DNA from: Symsagittifera roscoffensis
Lineage: Eukaryota; Xenacoelomorpha; Acoela; Convolutidae
Reading direction: 5' to 3'
Length of the DNA: 34,681 nucleotides
Assembly: GCF_963678635.1 (NCBI RefSeq)
Contig: NW_026970757.1
Span: 1-34,681 of the forward strand
This document shows, piece by piece, positions 25,891-34,681 of this stretch (position 1 is the stretch's first letter; each line of letters begins with the position of its first letter). The position numbers and the translations under genes were made by a program. The notes beneath the pieces were generated by a model. It searched no databases. It was not told where the DNA came from and saw only the letters and a program-made list of their open reading frames with translations.

Positions 25891-26595
25891 CTACTACCAA
25901 AGTTATGCCTTATCAACGCACAAAGTCTCTTGAGCCTAAATCAGCGTCTGAAGTTAATCAATTTTCTTTCATTACATTCTCCTGATATCGTGTTCATTAC
26001 TGAAACATGGCTTAAACCAGAAGTTACTGATCCCGAAATTTTTCCTATGAATTCTTCCTATTCGGTTATTGCTCGAAAAGACCGCACTTCTGGAGAACAC
26101 GGATGTGTTCTCATTGCTACAAAAAATAATTTTGCTTTAAATTATACAAATCTATCATACGATGCAGATTACTGCATCGGACTTTCAATATATTCGGGTG
26201 CAGTTAATCATATTTTCCTCCTTATTTACAACCCCTCCGCTTCGTCGCAGTTTCGGATACCTGCCAAAATGCTTACTGATTCAATACGTTATTTTAACTC
26301 CAAATTGATTAATGGTTCTTGTTCGTACACAATCTTAGGTGACCTAAATCTGCCTGATATCTGTTGGGCATCTTCTGATGGAGGCTGTGATTACTCAAAA
26401 CTGTTCCTAGAGGATATTGAGGACCATAGCTTAATGCCCCTTATATATGAACCCACACATCGCTCAGGCAACACTCTTGATATCATTTTAACTTCGCACA
26501 CAGAATTTTTCACTGCATTTGTAAATGAAGTGCTTTACTCAGACCATTTTCCTTTATTTGCTTTTTTACCATTCCTGAAGCAGCGCCTACTGTGA
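25891..26595 (+). pseudogene. LINE ORF2 part 1: APE-type endonuclease
   Basis: After the ORF1 stop the same frame reads LCLINAQSLL, then DIVFITETWLKPEV (motif with catalytic Glu), LGDLNLPDICW (the GDxN motif) and SDHFPLFAFL (the SDH motif with catalytic His). These are the core motifs of an exonuclease III-like endonuclease that nicks target DNA for target-primed reverse transcription. The first Met in frame is at 25930, so the true start of ORF2 is unclear; a reinitiation or stop-through relation to ORF1 is possible. The sense frame shifts at a T run near 26562-26567. Confidence 0.85.
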
Positions 26596-27341
26596 TTGGG
26601 AATTTTATGAAATCCTATCTATCTAAATCATCTTTCTCTCATTCGATCTTCAATAGTAACATCAGCCCTTGCTTTACCAAAATCATTGTGGAACAAAACT
26701 CATGTTATTCCATATCCACCACTAATGATTATGTAGATAGCTGGTACGCTCATATCAATCATGCAATTTTTTTATCATGCGCACATAAAACTAAAAGACG
26801 CCAGCAACTTCCCTATTATTATTCGTCGCATACAGTTCATTTACTGAATAAGCACAATTCCATATCTAAACGGACAGCCAACACAAATCATTTAGCTTCG
26901 ATCCAACAAGACCTTAACAATTCAATCGAGTTGGACAAAACTTGTCTCCTTGAATCTTTAAGACCAAATTCTACCCGTGATTGCTTTAAATACCTTCGAT
27001 CTTTTACCAAAAGGAAATTACCAAACCAAATGCACTGGATGAATAGAAAAGCATCCACATCTATTGAAATAGCCATTCTTTTGAACAATTACTTCTGTTC
27101 ACTGTTTCTAGAAAAGCACGAAATTCAAATCCTACAACCCGAAAAACCCACCATTTTCCTATCCGATCTCCATGTCAACCTTAAAAAGGTCGAGAAAGCT
27201 CTCGAATTTGCTAAAACTTCTTGTATTACCAACGACCGCCTCCCAACCTTTATTCTTAACTGCTGCAGTGAATTAATATCTCCTCTAGTCGTGCAGCTCT
27301 TTGTCAAGGTTTTGGAAACTAAAACGTGGCCAGAACTTTAG
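26592..27341 (+). pseudogene. LINE ORF2 part 2: connector to reverse transcriptase
   Basis: This frame continues the LINE protein after the shift at the T run. It contains the region between endonuclease and RT (HAIFLSCAHKTKRRQQLPYY, then LRSFTKRK and the helix before the RT). It ends at TAG (27339-27341), after which the same phase is still open and encodes the RT entry segment ending NYRPISILPQLSIILER. A single nonsense change is the likely cause. Confidence 0.75.
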
Positions 27342-28253
27342 AAATGTGCGTTTATTACGCCAATTCTTAAATCTAGTAATCCCGAAAATGTTGAAAATTA
27401 TCGCCCGATTAGCATATTGCCTCAATTATCGATTATTCTGGAGAGAATGATCTTCGATTTCATTTATCCTAAAATTCGGGCTAAAGTTACACCTGCTCAA
27501 CATGGTTTTATGACCAAGCGATCGACTGTTACTCAGCTTCTTAAATACCTAGATCAGATTTATAACGACGTCGAGGCAAAAAACGAATGTCTTTCTGTGT
27601 GCTTCGATTTTCGCAAGGCTTTTGATCAAGTTCCTCATCATATACTTATTTTGAAACTTGATAATTTAGGCTTTGACATTAGCTTTCTTGAACTTTTTGC
27701 TTCCTATCTCACAAACCTCACGCAAATTGTCTTTATTAACAATGAAGCATCTCCAAAAGGCCATGTAACAAGTGGTGTTCCGCAAGGAAGTGTACTCGGA
27801 CCTTTGCTATTTATACTCTTCGTTAATGACATGCCAGCTGTCCTGAAAACCTCTTATTGCTTTCTGTTTGCTCATGACAGCAAACTCTATTCAAAATATG
27901 ACTTTTCCTTAGCTCAAATAGACATTGATCTATTTATCAATTGGACGATTGAAAACGAAATGACATTTAATTCTGATAAATGCAAAGTTATTTGTTTTAA
28001 CTCAACTTCCCCCAAATCTACTCTTTGCCTTAATGATTACCTAATTCCGTCAGTTTCATTTATCAAAGATCTCGGAGTAACGATATCTAGTGATTTAAAG
28101 TGGGATATCCACATTAAAACCAAAATGGTCGCAGTTAACAAAGCTTTTCATTTCTTAAAACGTTCAATCACTTATGGAGTATCCATGAGAACCAAATTCA
28201 AATATTACCAGCTATGTATTATGAGTATTTTATTATACGGTAGTCAGGTCTGA
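27342..28253 (+). pseudogene. LINE ORF2 part 3: reverse transcriptase with altered catalytic box
   Basis: RT motifs are in order: YRPISILP, QHGFMTKRSTVTQLL, CFDFRKAFDQVPHHIL (motif A with its Asp), SGVPQGSVLGPLLFILFVNDMP (motif B), CFLFAHDSKLYS (motif C), then FIKDLGVTISSDLKW. Motif C normally reads ADD; here the first catalytic Asp is His, which would abolish polymerase activity. The frame ends at TGA (28251) right after LLYGSQV, where related proteins have Trp. Confidence 0.87.
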
Positions 28254-28728
28254 TTCCATCTTTAACATATCTTTAACTAGAATTTTTTAACAGAAAATGT
28301 TTGAAATGGGTAACGGGAGTGAACGACTATACAGAACAACTTAGAAAAACGAATTCCTTGCCAATTTCCTTTATATGTGTTTACATTATATGTGTTTTCT
28401 TAATCGAGTCCTGACTGATCAATTTGATTTCGACCTTTACAGATACATAAATTTTACATTTGCAGCCAAAGACCTTCGCAATAGCTCACGCCTTAAGCTT
28501 TCAACAACCCAGAATTGTCGACTCTTTTTTACAGAGCAATTTTTCTTCTATCGCGTCTGTCGGTATGCCAACATGATTTCAGCAAACAACATAGCCGACA
28601 TTTTCTCATCGCCTGAAACTTTCAAAGCAAAATTGAAAATCTATCTGAAAAATAGAATTGATATGTTCAACTTAAACAACTCTTGTTCAATGCTACTTTG
28701 TTGCCATTGCATAAATTGCCGTTTGTGA
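28254..28728 (+). pseudogene. LINE ORF2 C-terminal remnants
   Basis: The C-terminal domain can be followed through at least two frames: KCLKWVTGVNDYTEQL near 28290-28340, then, after a further shift near 28370, MCFLNRVLTDQFDFDLYRYI up to RLKLSTTQNCRLFFTEQFFFY and a helix ending in FKAKLKIYL. This is the usual tail after the RT thumb in CR1/jockey elements. About 70 AT-rich bases then lead to the (TAG)n tract. Confidence 0.7.
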
Positions 28729-28771
28729 TGTCTTGTGTACATAATCATACCGTTTCTTTTGTTTGATGCTT

Positions 28772-29074
28772 TTATATTTTAAAGGGAATAAATTTTTTTA
28801 GTAGTAGTAGTAGTAGTAGAGTACTGTATTTTTCACTGTAGAATTTCCACATAAGAGTTGTGATGCGCTGTTTGAGTCCCTGTTCTATCCTGAAATTGAC
28901 TAAATGATCAATTCTATTTGCAACTCTGGTTGTACGAAAAGCGAATTCTCCCCAGCGTTTTCTTTTTCGAGTTTTGGGTAATTTGAAGGGCTCTAATCGT
29001 CGGTCTAGGGTATTGTTAGCTGTGGGAAGTGGGATGCTGTGGTGTTCGTAGTCAGTGCAGAGTTTTGAAAGCAA
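28772..29074 (-). pseudogene. C-terminal piece of the second LINE's ORF2
   Basis: A 100-residue frame with SIPLPTANNTLDRRLEPFKL, WGEFAFRTTRVANRI and VNFRIEQGLKQRITTLMW resembles the C-terminal domain after the RT thumb in such LINEs. It is separated from the RT piece by about 120 bases with stops, and its last residues translate the (CTA)n tract as leucines, so the true end lies slightly earlier. Confidence 0.6.
28799..28819. repeat. (TAG)n microsatellite at a LINE tail junction
   Basis: About six TAG units follow AATAAATTTTTT. They form the 3' tail of the plus-strand LINE or, read as (CTA)n, of the minus-strand LINE; CR1-group elements often end in short tandem repeats. Confidence 0.85.
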
Positions 29075-29193
29075 AAGTAAGTCATTGGTCTGTAGAACAT
29101 TGGCAGAGGTAAAATGTTGAGCATTCTAAGTTGATCAGTGTATTTTTGGCAGTGTTTTCCACATATCCACTTCACTATTTTCTTTTGAAAAAA

Positions 29194-29882
29194 TTAAAGT
29201 TTTTGTAGGTCTTTTCTCAGAAAGTTCGCACAGTGACAGCCGTAGGTTAGGACTGGTAGCAATATTGATTTGTAGAGACCTAGTTTTACAAAGGTGTTGA
29301 CGTTATATGCTACATTTCGTCTTAGACTGCATAGTAATTTGTTTGATTTCTTAAATCGCTCGGTTAGATGAGTGCTCCAACTAAGATCTCCTAACATGTG
29401 AATACCCAGATCTTTTATAAATTTTGGCTGAGGTACACGATTTCCGTTCAAAGATAGATTTATATCAACACCTCTGAAGTTTATTTGAGCGCATTTTTCG
29501 AATGCCAGTTCCATGTTGTTTTGTCTAACCCAATCTTCGATTTTATTTAAGTCAAGTTGTTTTTCATCTTGTTTGCGTCCAACAGATACAATTTTTAGAT
29601 CGTCAGCAAATATTGAGGGGTCACTGAAGCGTAGGACTTTAGGGAGATCATTTATAAAAATGCAGAGCAGGAGTGGGCCCAGGAGTGAACCTTGGGGTAC
29701 CCCGCTGGTTATTTCGAGGACGGTGGATGTGTAGAAATCAACCCGAACAAATTGCTTTCGGTTTCTGAGATAGTCGTAGATGATTTCCACCTACACCAAT
29801 ATCACTCAATTTTCGGAGTAATAATTTGTGGGGGACTTTATCGAAGGCCTTGGAGAAATCAGCATAAAAGCAATGATCTCAT
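29194..29882 (-). pseudogene. RT piece of the second LINE, catalytic box intact
   Basis: The frame from 29790 reads YDYLRNRKQFV, SGVPQGSLLGPLLLCIFIND (motif B), SIFADDLKIVS (motif C with both Asp), FEKCAQINF, FIKDLGIHMLGDLSWS and the thumb. Upstream, 29791-29882 in the neighbouring frame gives CFYADFSKAFDKVPHKLLL (motif A), so a frameshift lies near 29785. It is cut at 29882 by the LTR insertion, and the 5' part is outside the window. Confidence 0.85.
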
Positions 29883-30784
29883 TGTGCCAGTCGGTCATAT
29901 CTGGAAAATTGACCTCGAGGAATACGAAATACGTAATTTTGGGATGAAGTTTATTTTTTTCAAAAATTCGATTTGAGCCTGTCATGCTCAGTTTTCTCGC
30001 GACAACTGAAAACATCAAAAGAAGTAAAAGCAGAACGACCGAATCGCAATTGCGGGAAAGTGACAGAAAAAACAGCGGGAAATTGCTATTCGCAATTTCC
30101 GAGATTATAATAAAACACGAGAGTAGAGCTGTCCTATCTTGATATAGGAGACAGAGTGATCACGAAAGAAGATCGAAATTCAGCTGAACCAGAGTGAACC
30201 TTCAGTGGAAAGGTAGACAACTGAAGTCTCCCAATGGTTCAGACCCAAAACTCTTTTCTCAAGTTAAAACTCATTTCCTTTGATTGGAATTTACTGATAG
30301 CAAATTTCTTGAGTTACATTCAATTATATTTATGCTAGAGTTACTAATTAGCTTAATTACTCTGATTCTCAAGTGTGCTGCTATGTAAGTACCAAATTTA
30401 ATTTTCCCGAGTGTATTTTATGATAAGTATATTGAGGTAAGGCGAGTTTTAGTTTGATCCACTGAAATGGATCAAATTTCCACTGTCCAATAAAAAGTAA
30501 TTTAACGAGGATTGTTCCGACCCTATTTTTAACGGCGTTCGTGTAGTTTGAGTATTTTGAGACCTAAGTATGGAGACGTTCTTATTTTCTAGAGTGGGGG
30601 TGTATTTTGGTAGTGGTCTTTAAGCTGTAACGGGTTCTAGTCTCATGTCGCAAGTGAACCGAAAGGGCTCCGACTGTTTTGAGGTAGAAAAACACAAGAG
30701 ATAGTGTCCCTGACTCCTGAGCCAATGGTTATAGGGCCTCTTTTTCTTAAGCCTCATATGTGACCGAAGTAGGCGACTGTTACA
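29883..30784 (+). repeat. 5' LTR of the second element
   Basis: It starts TGTGCCAGTCGG and ends GACTGTTACA. The first 260 bases match the truncated LTR at 143-400. Its terminal bases (TGTGCCA...TGTTACA) also equal those of the giant element's LTR, although the interior differs, which supports one lineage. An AATAAAA word near 30108 could be a poly(A) signal. Confidence 0.85.
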
Positions 30785-30795
30785 TAGTGTTTTTA

Positions 30796-30810
30796 TGGCG
30801 CTCCTGGGTG
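30796..30810 (+). promoter_or_regulatory. Primer-binding site, tRNA-Asn-like
   Basis: TGGCGCTCCTGGGTG lies 11 bases after the LTR and equals the PBS of the giant element. The spacer (TAGTGTTTTTA against TAGACGTTTTTA) is also conserved. Confidence 0.78.
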
Positions 30811-31300
30811 TTTATACGACATCATGACTACGGAGTCGAACCCACTTGACGCAGCTCAGGGCTACATGCCCATTCTAGAGTACCGGTGGTACGGTTCAGC
30901 GGGAACGTGTAAACCTTCCGGTTTTACCGTGATAGCTTTTTAAGAAAACTTGAGAAAACTTCCTGGAACGCTCTCTGAACGAGGCTTAGCTAACCGAGTA
31001 AGGGGGGGGGGGGTAAATAGGGGGACAAAAACACGAGCAAAAAGACAAAAAGCGAAACAAAAACAAGAAAAAAGAATAGAAAAAGGAACAAAAAACCATA
31101 AAACAAAAATGACAGTGACTTTGACACCAGATTAGTTGGATCAAACCTTTATATTAAATAAATAGTATACCCATACTGTTTTATAAGACCGATCGTTTCG
31201 ATCAACCTAGCAATCTAATCTAATCCAGCAACCTCAATAACGTGCCCAAGTGGGGGGCGTTGTTAAGGGTTTTCAGATAGCTTGCAACATAGCTGGACAA

Positions 31301-31484
31301 CTAGGAGACTTGACTGGAAGAGGTGAACAGCGAGTGGGAAAGTGGTTCACAAGGATTGAACTGAACCACTAGGAGACTTGACTGGAAGAGGTGACCAGCC
31401 GAGTGGGAAAGTGGTTCACAAGGATTGAGCTGAACCGCTAGGAGACTTGACTGGAAGAGGTGACCAGCCAAGTGGGAAGGTGGT
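31301..31484 (+). repeat. 68-69-bp tandem repeat, 2.7 copies
   Basis: Units begin CTAGGAGACTTGACTGG at 31301, 31369 and 31438; the last breaks off at about 31484. They differ by a few substitutions and one 1-base indel. Confidence 0.88.
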
Positions 31485-32402
31485 GCTAGTGTCAGGTGTA
31501 GTGCACGTCAAAGGGACAACCAGCACGGGACCGGTACAACAAGAGGATGACGCACAGGGGTGTTCTCAAGTTGGACAAATGAGTATCGTTAAAATCCATA
31601 TTACATTATAGGAAATAAGTGTAAAATTGGATAAGCGGAAACCCCATTGTTTTGAGGAAGTTTTTACTCAAGCAGGCCTGGAAACAGGTCTAGGGTTTTC
31701 TCTCGAGAGGTTTAGCACCCGGCGCTTAAGGGAATTTTTGGCTTAAGAGGGGGGGGGGGCTAAAGAGGGGGGAGGTTAGACGGGGGGCTGGTTAGGTTAA
31801 AGGTTGGTGGTTGTGAAGTGTAAAAAGGGGGGACACATTAGAGTAACTAATTGATCGACATCGTCGATTTCGTTACATTAGATTCTTACATGCGTCGGCT
31901 ATAAGAAGCGGATATCCTAATTTAACATCGAATTAAGGTAGGTACCCTGGTCGTATTAGTAGGGGGGAACGGACATAGACAGTATTTGTGATAACCCATA
32001 AGATCGGTAGCATGGGGGAGGAAAACGCGTGGCAATCGGGTACCAGACGTTTTTTTTTCGGACAAAGGTTGACATCTGTCAGCTTGGAATTTAAGGTGGG
32101 TTCATCTCTCTGTTTTTATAATTTTTTCCTGTTAAAATTTTTACGTTTTGGTGAGAATTTGTTATTGGTATTTGAACGAACAGGTGATCACAAGATACCT
32201 GCGAAGAAGTTGGGGTTTCAAATTGCCTGAAACAACGAAAGGGAGATAAGTACAGGGGGTCAGTATTTGAAGCTTTTGGCCATTAAGATAGGGTTTTTGG
32301 GAAAATTTTTACTAGAGCTCAAGTGGTGGTACACGGTACAGTGGTTCAAGAGTCCCCACAACGAAGAGGAAGAAATCCTACTATCCAGACACTTGGTGAC
32401 AA

Positions 32403-33190
32403 TTCTTGGGACAGTACCGAAGAAGTCTTGGGACAGTGCAGCCTGGGGACGGTCTTGGAGCAGTGCAGTCTTGGGACAGTCTTGGGACAGTGCAGTCTTG
32501 GGAGAGTCTTGGGACGGTGCAGTCTTGGGACAGTCTTGGGCCAGAGCAGTCTTGGTACGGTCTTGGGACATTACAGTCTAGGGACACTAGTCTTGGGACA
32601 GTGGTCTTGGGACAGTGGTCTTGGGACAGTGGTCTTGGGACATTACAGTCTTGGGACACTGGTCTTGGGACAGTGGTCTTGGGACAGTGGTCTTGGGACA
32701 GTGGTCTTGGGACAGTAGTCTTGGGACAGTGGTCTTGGGACAGTGGTCTTGGGACAGTGGTCTTGGGACAGTGGTCTTGGGACAGTAGTCTTGGGACAGT
32801 AGTCTTGGGCACTAGTCTTGGGACACTAGTCTTGGGACACTAGTCTTGGGACAGTAGTCTTGGGACAGTAGTCTTGGGACAGTAGTCTTGGGACAGTAGT
32901 CTTGGGACAGTAATCTTAGGGCAAGGGTCTTGGAACAGTAGTCTTGGGACAGTAGTCTTGGGACAGTAGTCTTCGGACACTAGTCTTGGGACAGTAGTCT
33001 TGGGACAGTAGTCTTGGGACAGTAGTCTCGGGACACTAGTCTTGGGACAGTAGTCTTGGGACAGTAGTCTTGGGACAGTAGTCTTAGGGCAAGGGTCATG
33101 GGACAGTGGTCATGGGACACTAACAAGAAGTACGGGGACAGCACCGAATAGTCTTGGGACAGTAGAGAGAAAGCTGGGGACAGCACGAAG
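32403..33190 (+). repeat. 14-bp G-rich minisatellite (AGTGGTCTTGGGAC)
   Basis: About fifty units with the core GTCTTGGGAC and a variable spacer (AGTG, AGTA, ACTA, ATTAC). The left end (32403-32580) has looser, longer units, the centre (32590-32780) is nearly perfect, and the right end (33100-33190) decays into GGGGACAGCACGAAGAAG-like units. It lies wholly in the leader of the second element. Confidence 0.9.
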
Positions 33191-33502
33191 AAGTGGGGTG
33201 ACGGTACTAAAGGGTCTTAAGACAGGTCGAAATAACTGAATCAAAAGCAATAGGACTAGTCGGAACGCGATAACTGTTAGGATCACGAATTAGTAGAATT
33301 TTAGTAAAATCTTATAAGGAACAGAAAAGTAGTATTTCTTTTTATTATCAAAAGTTTTCTTGTTCTTAGAATAGGATTTTGTGAATAGCATTATTGTAAA
33401 TAGAATTAATTGTAAATAAAAATCAAGAGATGGAGCAGGGTACCGGTAGCTGAAAAAAGAGCTATAGAATCAAAGACAAAATATAATTCGTCGCTACGTA
33501 AA

Positions 33503-34681
33503 ATGACATCGGTTGGCCCAAGAATAAGAAAAAAGAACTTTTCAGTTAGCATGGTCAACACAAGGAGTAATACAGAGAACAATACAAAAGAGGGCGCGGA
33601 AGGGAAACAAGCGGAACCCGCCAACGAGATTGACCTAGAAACACCAGACCAGAGTGTGGATGAGGTGGAGAAGAATACGACGGAGTCGACACCGATGCCG
33701 AATGCAGAGGAGCTAAATCCAAAGTCGATGGATTTCTCGCCGATAGACACTGTGGAGGACACAACGGGCAATACGCCAGAAACGGTAAAGGACGAGTCTC
33801 AAGCAAAACGAACGTCATTTACTGAAAGGTTGGCAATGATGGTCGGGATGAAATCAAGAGACATAGCGACGGAGGAACCGAAAGCCGAGACAGGCAAAAC
33901 ATTCGGAACAGTTTCCACAAAAACGACAGAGACCAACCAAGACGAAGACCAGGTCAAAACGGGAGCAGCAGCCAACAACAGGGCAACAGCTGACCATGAA
34001 ACAACAACTTCTCTAGATCTGGGTGATCTGATGGCGAAGCTAGATCAGATCGACAAGAGACTAAAGCACAGCGAGGAGGACAGGGAGGTGATAAAGAAAA
34101 AATTAAGATACAACAAACACGAGTACCTGGACAACTATTTCAATCTGGCGAAAGCGACAGAGGAAAAGCTTCAGCAGATGTCAGACAAAATAGATGCCAC
34201 TGATGGAGAGCGAGGCAAGAACATCAAAAAAGACATGCAAGAGATGAAGCAACGGTATGACGTAGTGAACAGCCAGCTGGGGAGTCTGGAAACGAGAATG
34301 GACACAATGAGTAGGGACCAGACTGAGAGTTCATGTGCAATACAGGCAAAACTAGACGCCATCTTGAGAAACTCTACGTCACAGGACAGGCCGGCAGCGG
34401 ATCGAACGCAAAGCAACAGAGTTGACTTCGTGGAACTACAACGGAACAAACGGCAATCAACACCGTTACCATTACCCAGGGATGCCGCGAGCACAGCACC
34501 GGGGGGGGGGGGGGGGGGGGGGCAAAGCAATTATGAAAAGTGGAACAGCAAATACGACGAGTGGTCCAGGGGATTCCACGGCTCACAATAACATGGGACC
34601 GGATGCCATGACGTGGGCAAGCACCTGGGAAATAATGAACAGGACACTAGAAGCCTTCGCCACGAGGAACACCGACTCGAG
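33503..34681 (+). pseudogene. gag: Gag of the second element, frameshifted at a poly-G run and cut by the window end
   Basis: ATG at 33503; a second ATG begins MVNTRSNTE. Residues about 15-130 are acidic and disordered, followed by SFTERLAMMVGMKSRD, a coiled coil (about 170-270) and AKLDAILRNS, which matches KLDAILNGS in the giant element's gag. At 34501-34522 a run of 22 G is followed by a short out-of-frame tail ending at 34591. In another phase the DNA continues with MTWASTWEIMNRTLEAF, matching the segment TMYASMFEPLNRSLETF in the other gag. So the G run carries a frameshift, by slippage or sequencing error. Capsid and zinc-knuckle parts would lie beyond the window. Confidence 0.82.

Larger units (their letters stand above)
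25105..28820 (+). mobile_element. Decayed CR1/jockey-type LINE
   Basis: The order is ORF1 with a PHD finger, then apurinic-type endonuclease, then reverse transcriptase, then a (TAG)n tail, which is the plan of CR1/jockey-group non-LTR elements. The 5' limit is uncertain. The ORF2 part contains at least two frameshifts, two internal stops and a changed catalytic residue, so the copy is dead. Confidence 0.85.
28772..29882 (-). mobile_element. 3' half of a second LINE on the minus strand
   Basis: This is another RT-bearing LINE in the opposite orientation, different in sequence from the plus-strand copy. It starts abruptly at 29882 inside the RT (YADFSKAFDKVPH, motif A), where the plus-strand LTR begins, and runs to a shared (TAG)n/(CTA)n tract at its 3' end. 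Confidence 0.82.
30811..33502 (+). other. Repeat-rich leader of the second element
   Basis: Non-coding leader with G runs (31002-31013 and 31749-31759), a 68-bp tandem repeat, a long 14-bp minisatellite, and AT-rich DNA before gag. Open frames inside the minisatellite only reflect its repeat unit. Its repeats are different from those in the giant element's leader. Confidence 0.7.
29883..34681 (+). mobile_element. Second Ty3/gypsy-type LTR element (left part)
   Basis: LTR, PBS identical to that of the giant element, repeat-rich 2.7-kb leader and a gag related to the giant element's gag follow each other on the plus strand. The element runs out of the window. It interrupts a LINE at 29882; the expected duplicated target bases (CTCAT at 29878-29882) would be at its far end. 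Confidence 0.85.

Noticed and set aside
32267-32843. Plus- and minus-strand ORFs of 100-145 residues in the minisatellite
   Set aside because: The 14-bp unit lacks stops in several frames, so open frames and repetitive peptides appear without coding selection.
31301-33190. CRISPR array
   Set aside because: Repeats are direct and contiguous without unique spacers of constant length, and the DNA is eukaryotic.

Overview
The window is eukaryotic nuclear DNA built almost entirely of retrotransposons. Two Ty3/gypsy-type LTR elements, CR1/jockey-like LINE pieces with a PHD-finger ORF1, and a primer-binding site resembling the 3' end of animal tRNA-Asn point to an animal, probably an invertebrate. 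I cannot name the species. I see no host single-copy gene, bacterial gene, rRNA or tRNA gene.

Layout. 1-400: the 3' end of a plus-strand LTR element (short internal tail, polypurine tract, truncated LTR). 401-24618: one 24.2-kb LTR retrotransposon on the minus strand, with LTRs at 401-1283 and 23738-24618 that are about 97% identical by eye. In its own 5' to 3' order it has: 5' LTR, tRNA-Asn-like PBS, a 3-kb leader with a duplicated structured module, gag N-terminal piece, gag with two zinc knuckles and protease, RT, RNase H, a roughly 500-residue linker, integrase, a C-terminal extension ending in a macro-like domain, then an unusual 8.8-kb coding cassette (an SGNH hydrolase split over two frames, a second degenerate SGNH-like protein, and two large unrecognised proteins), and finally the polypurine tract and 3' LTR. 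24619-25104: unassigned DNA. 25105-28820: a decayed plus-strand LINE. 28772-29882: the 3' half of a second LINE on the minus strand, meeting the first tail to tail. 29883-34681: a second, related LTR element on the plus strand (LTR, PBS, repeat-rich leader, frameshifted gag), cut by the window end.

The gag, pro and pol parts would package and copy the element; the role of the post-pol cassette is unknown. The most interesting signals are that cassette, the macro-like domain, an exact 11-base polypurine-tract core repeated inside pol (one copy near the middle of the element), a hairpin beside the tract that changes by compensatory substitutions in three copies, and the duplicated folded leader module. 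The giant element looks young from its LTRs but is not intact: gag, pol and the cassette carry in-frame stops and frameshifts, described under each entry. Some of the -1 overlaps could instead be programmed.
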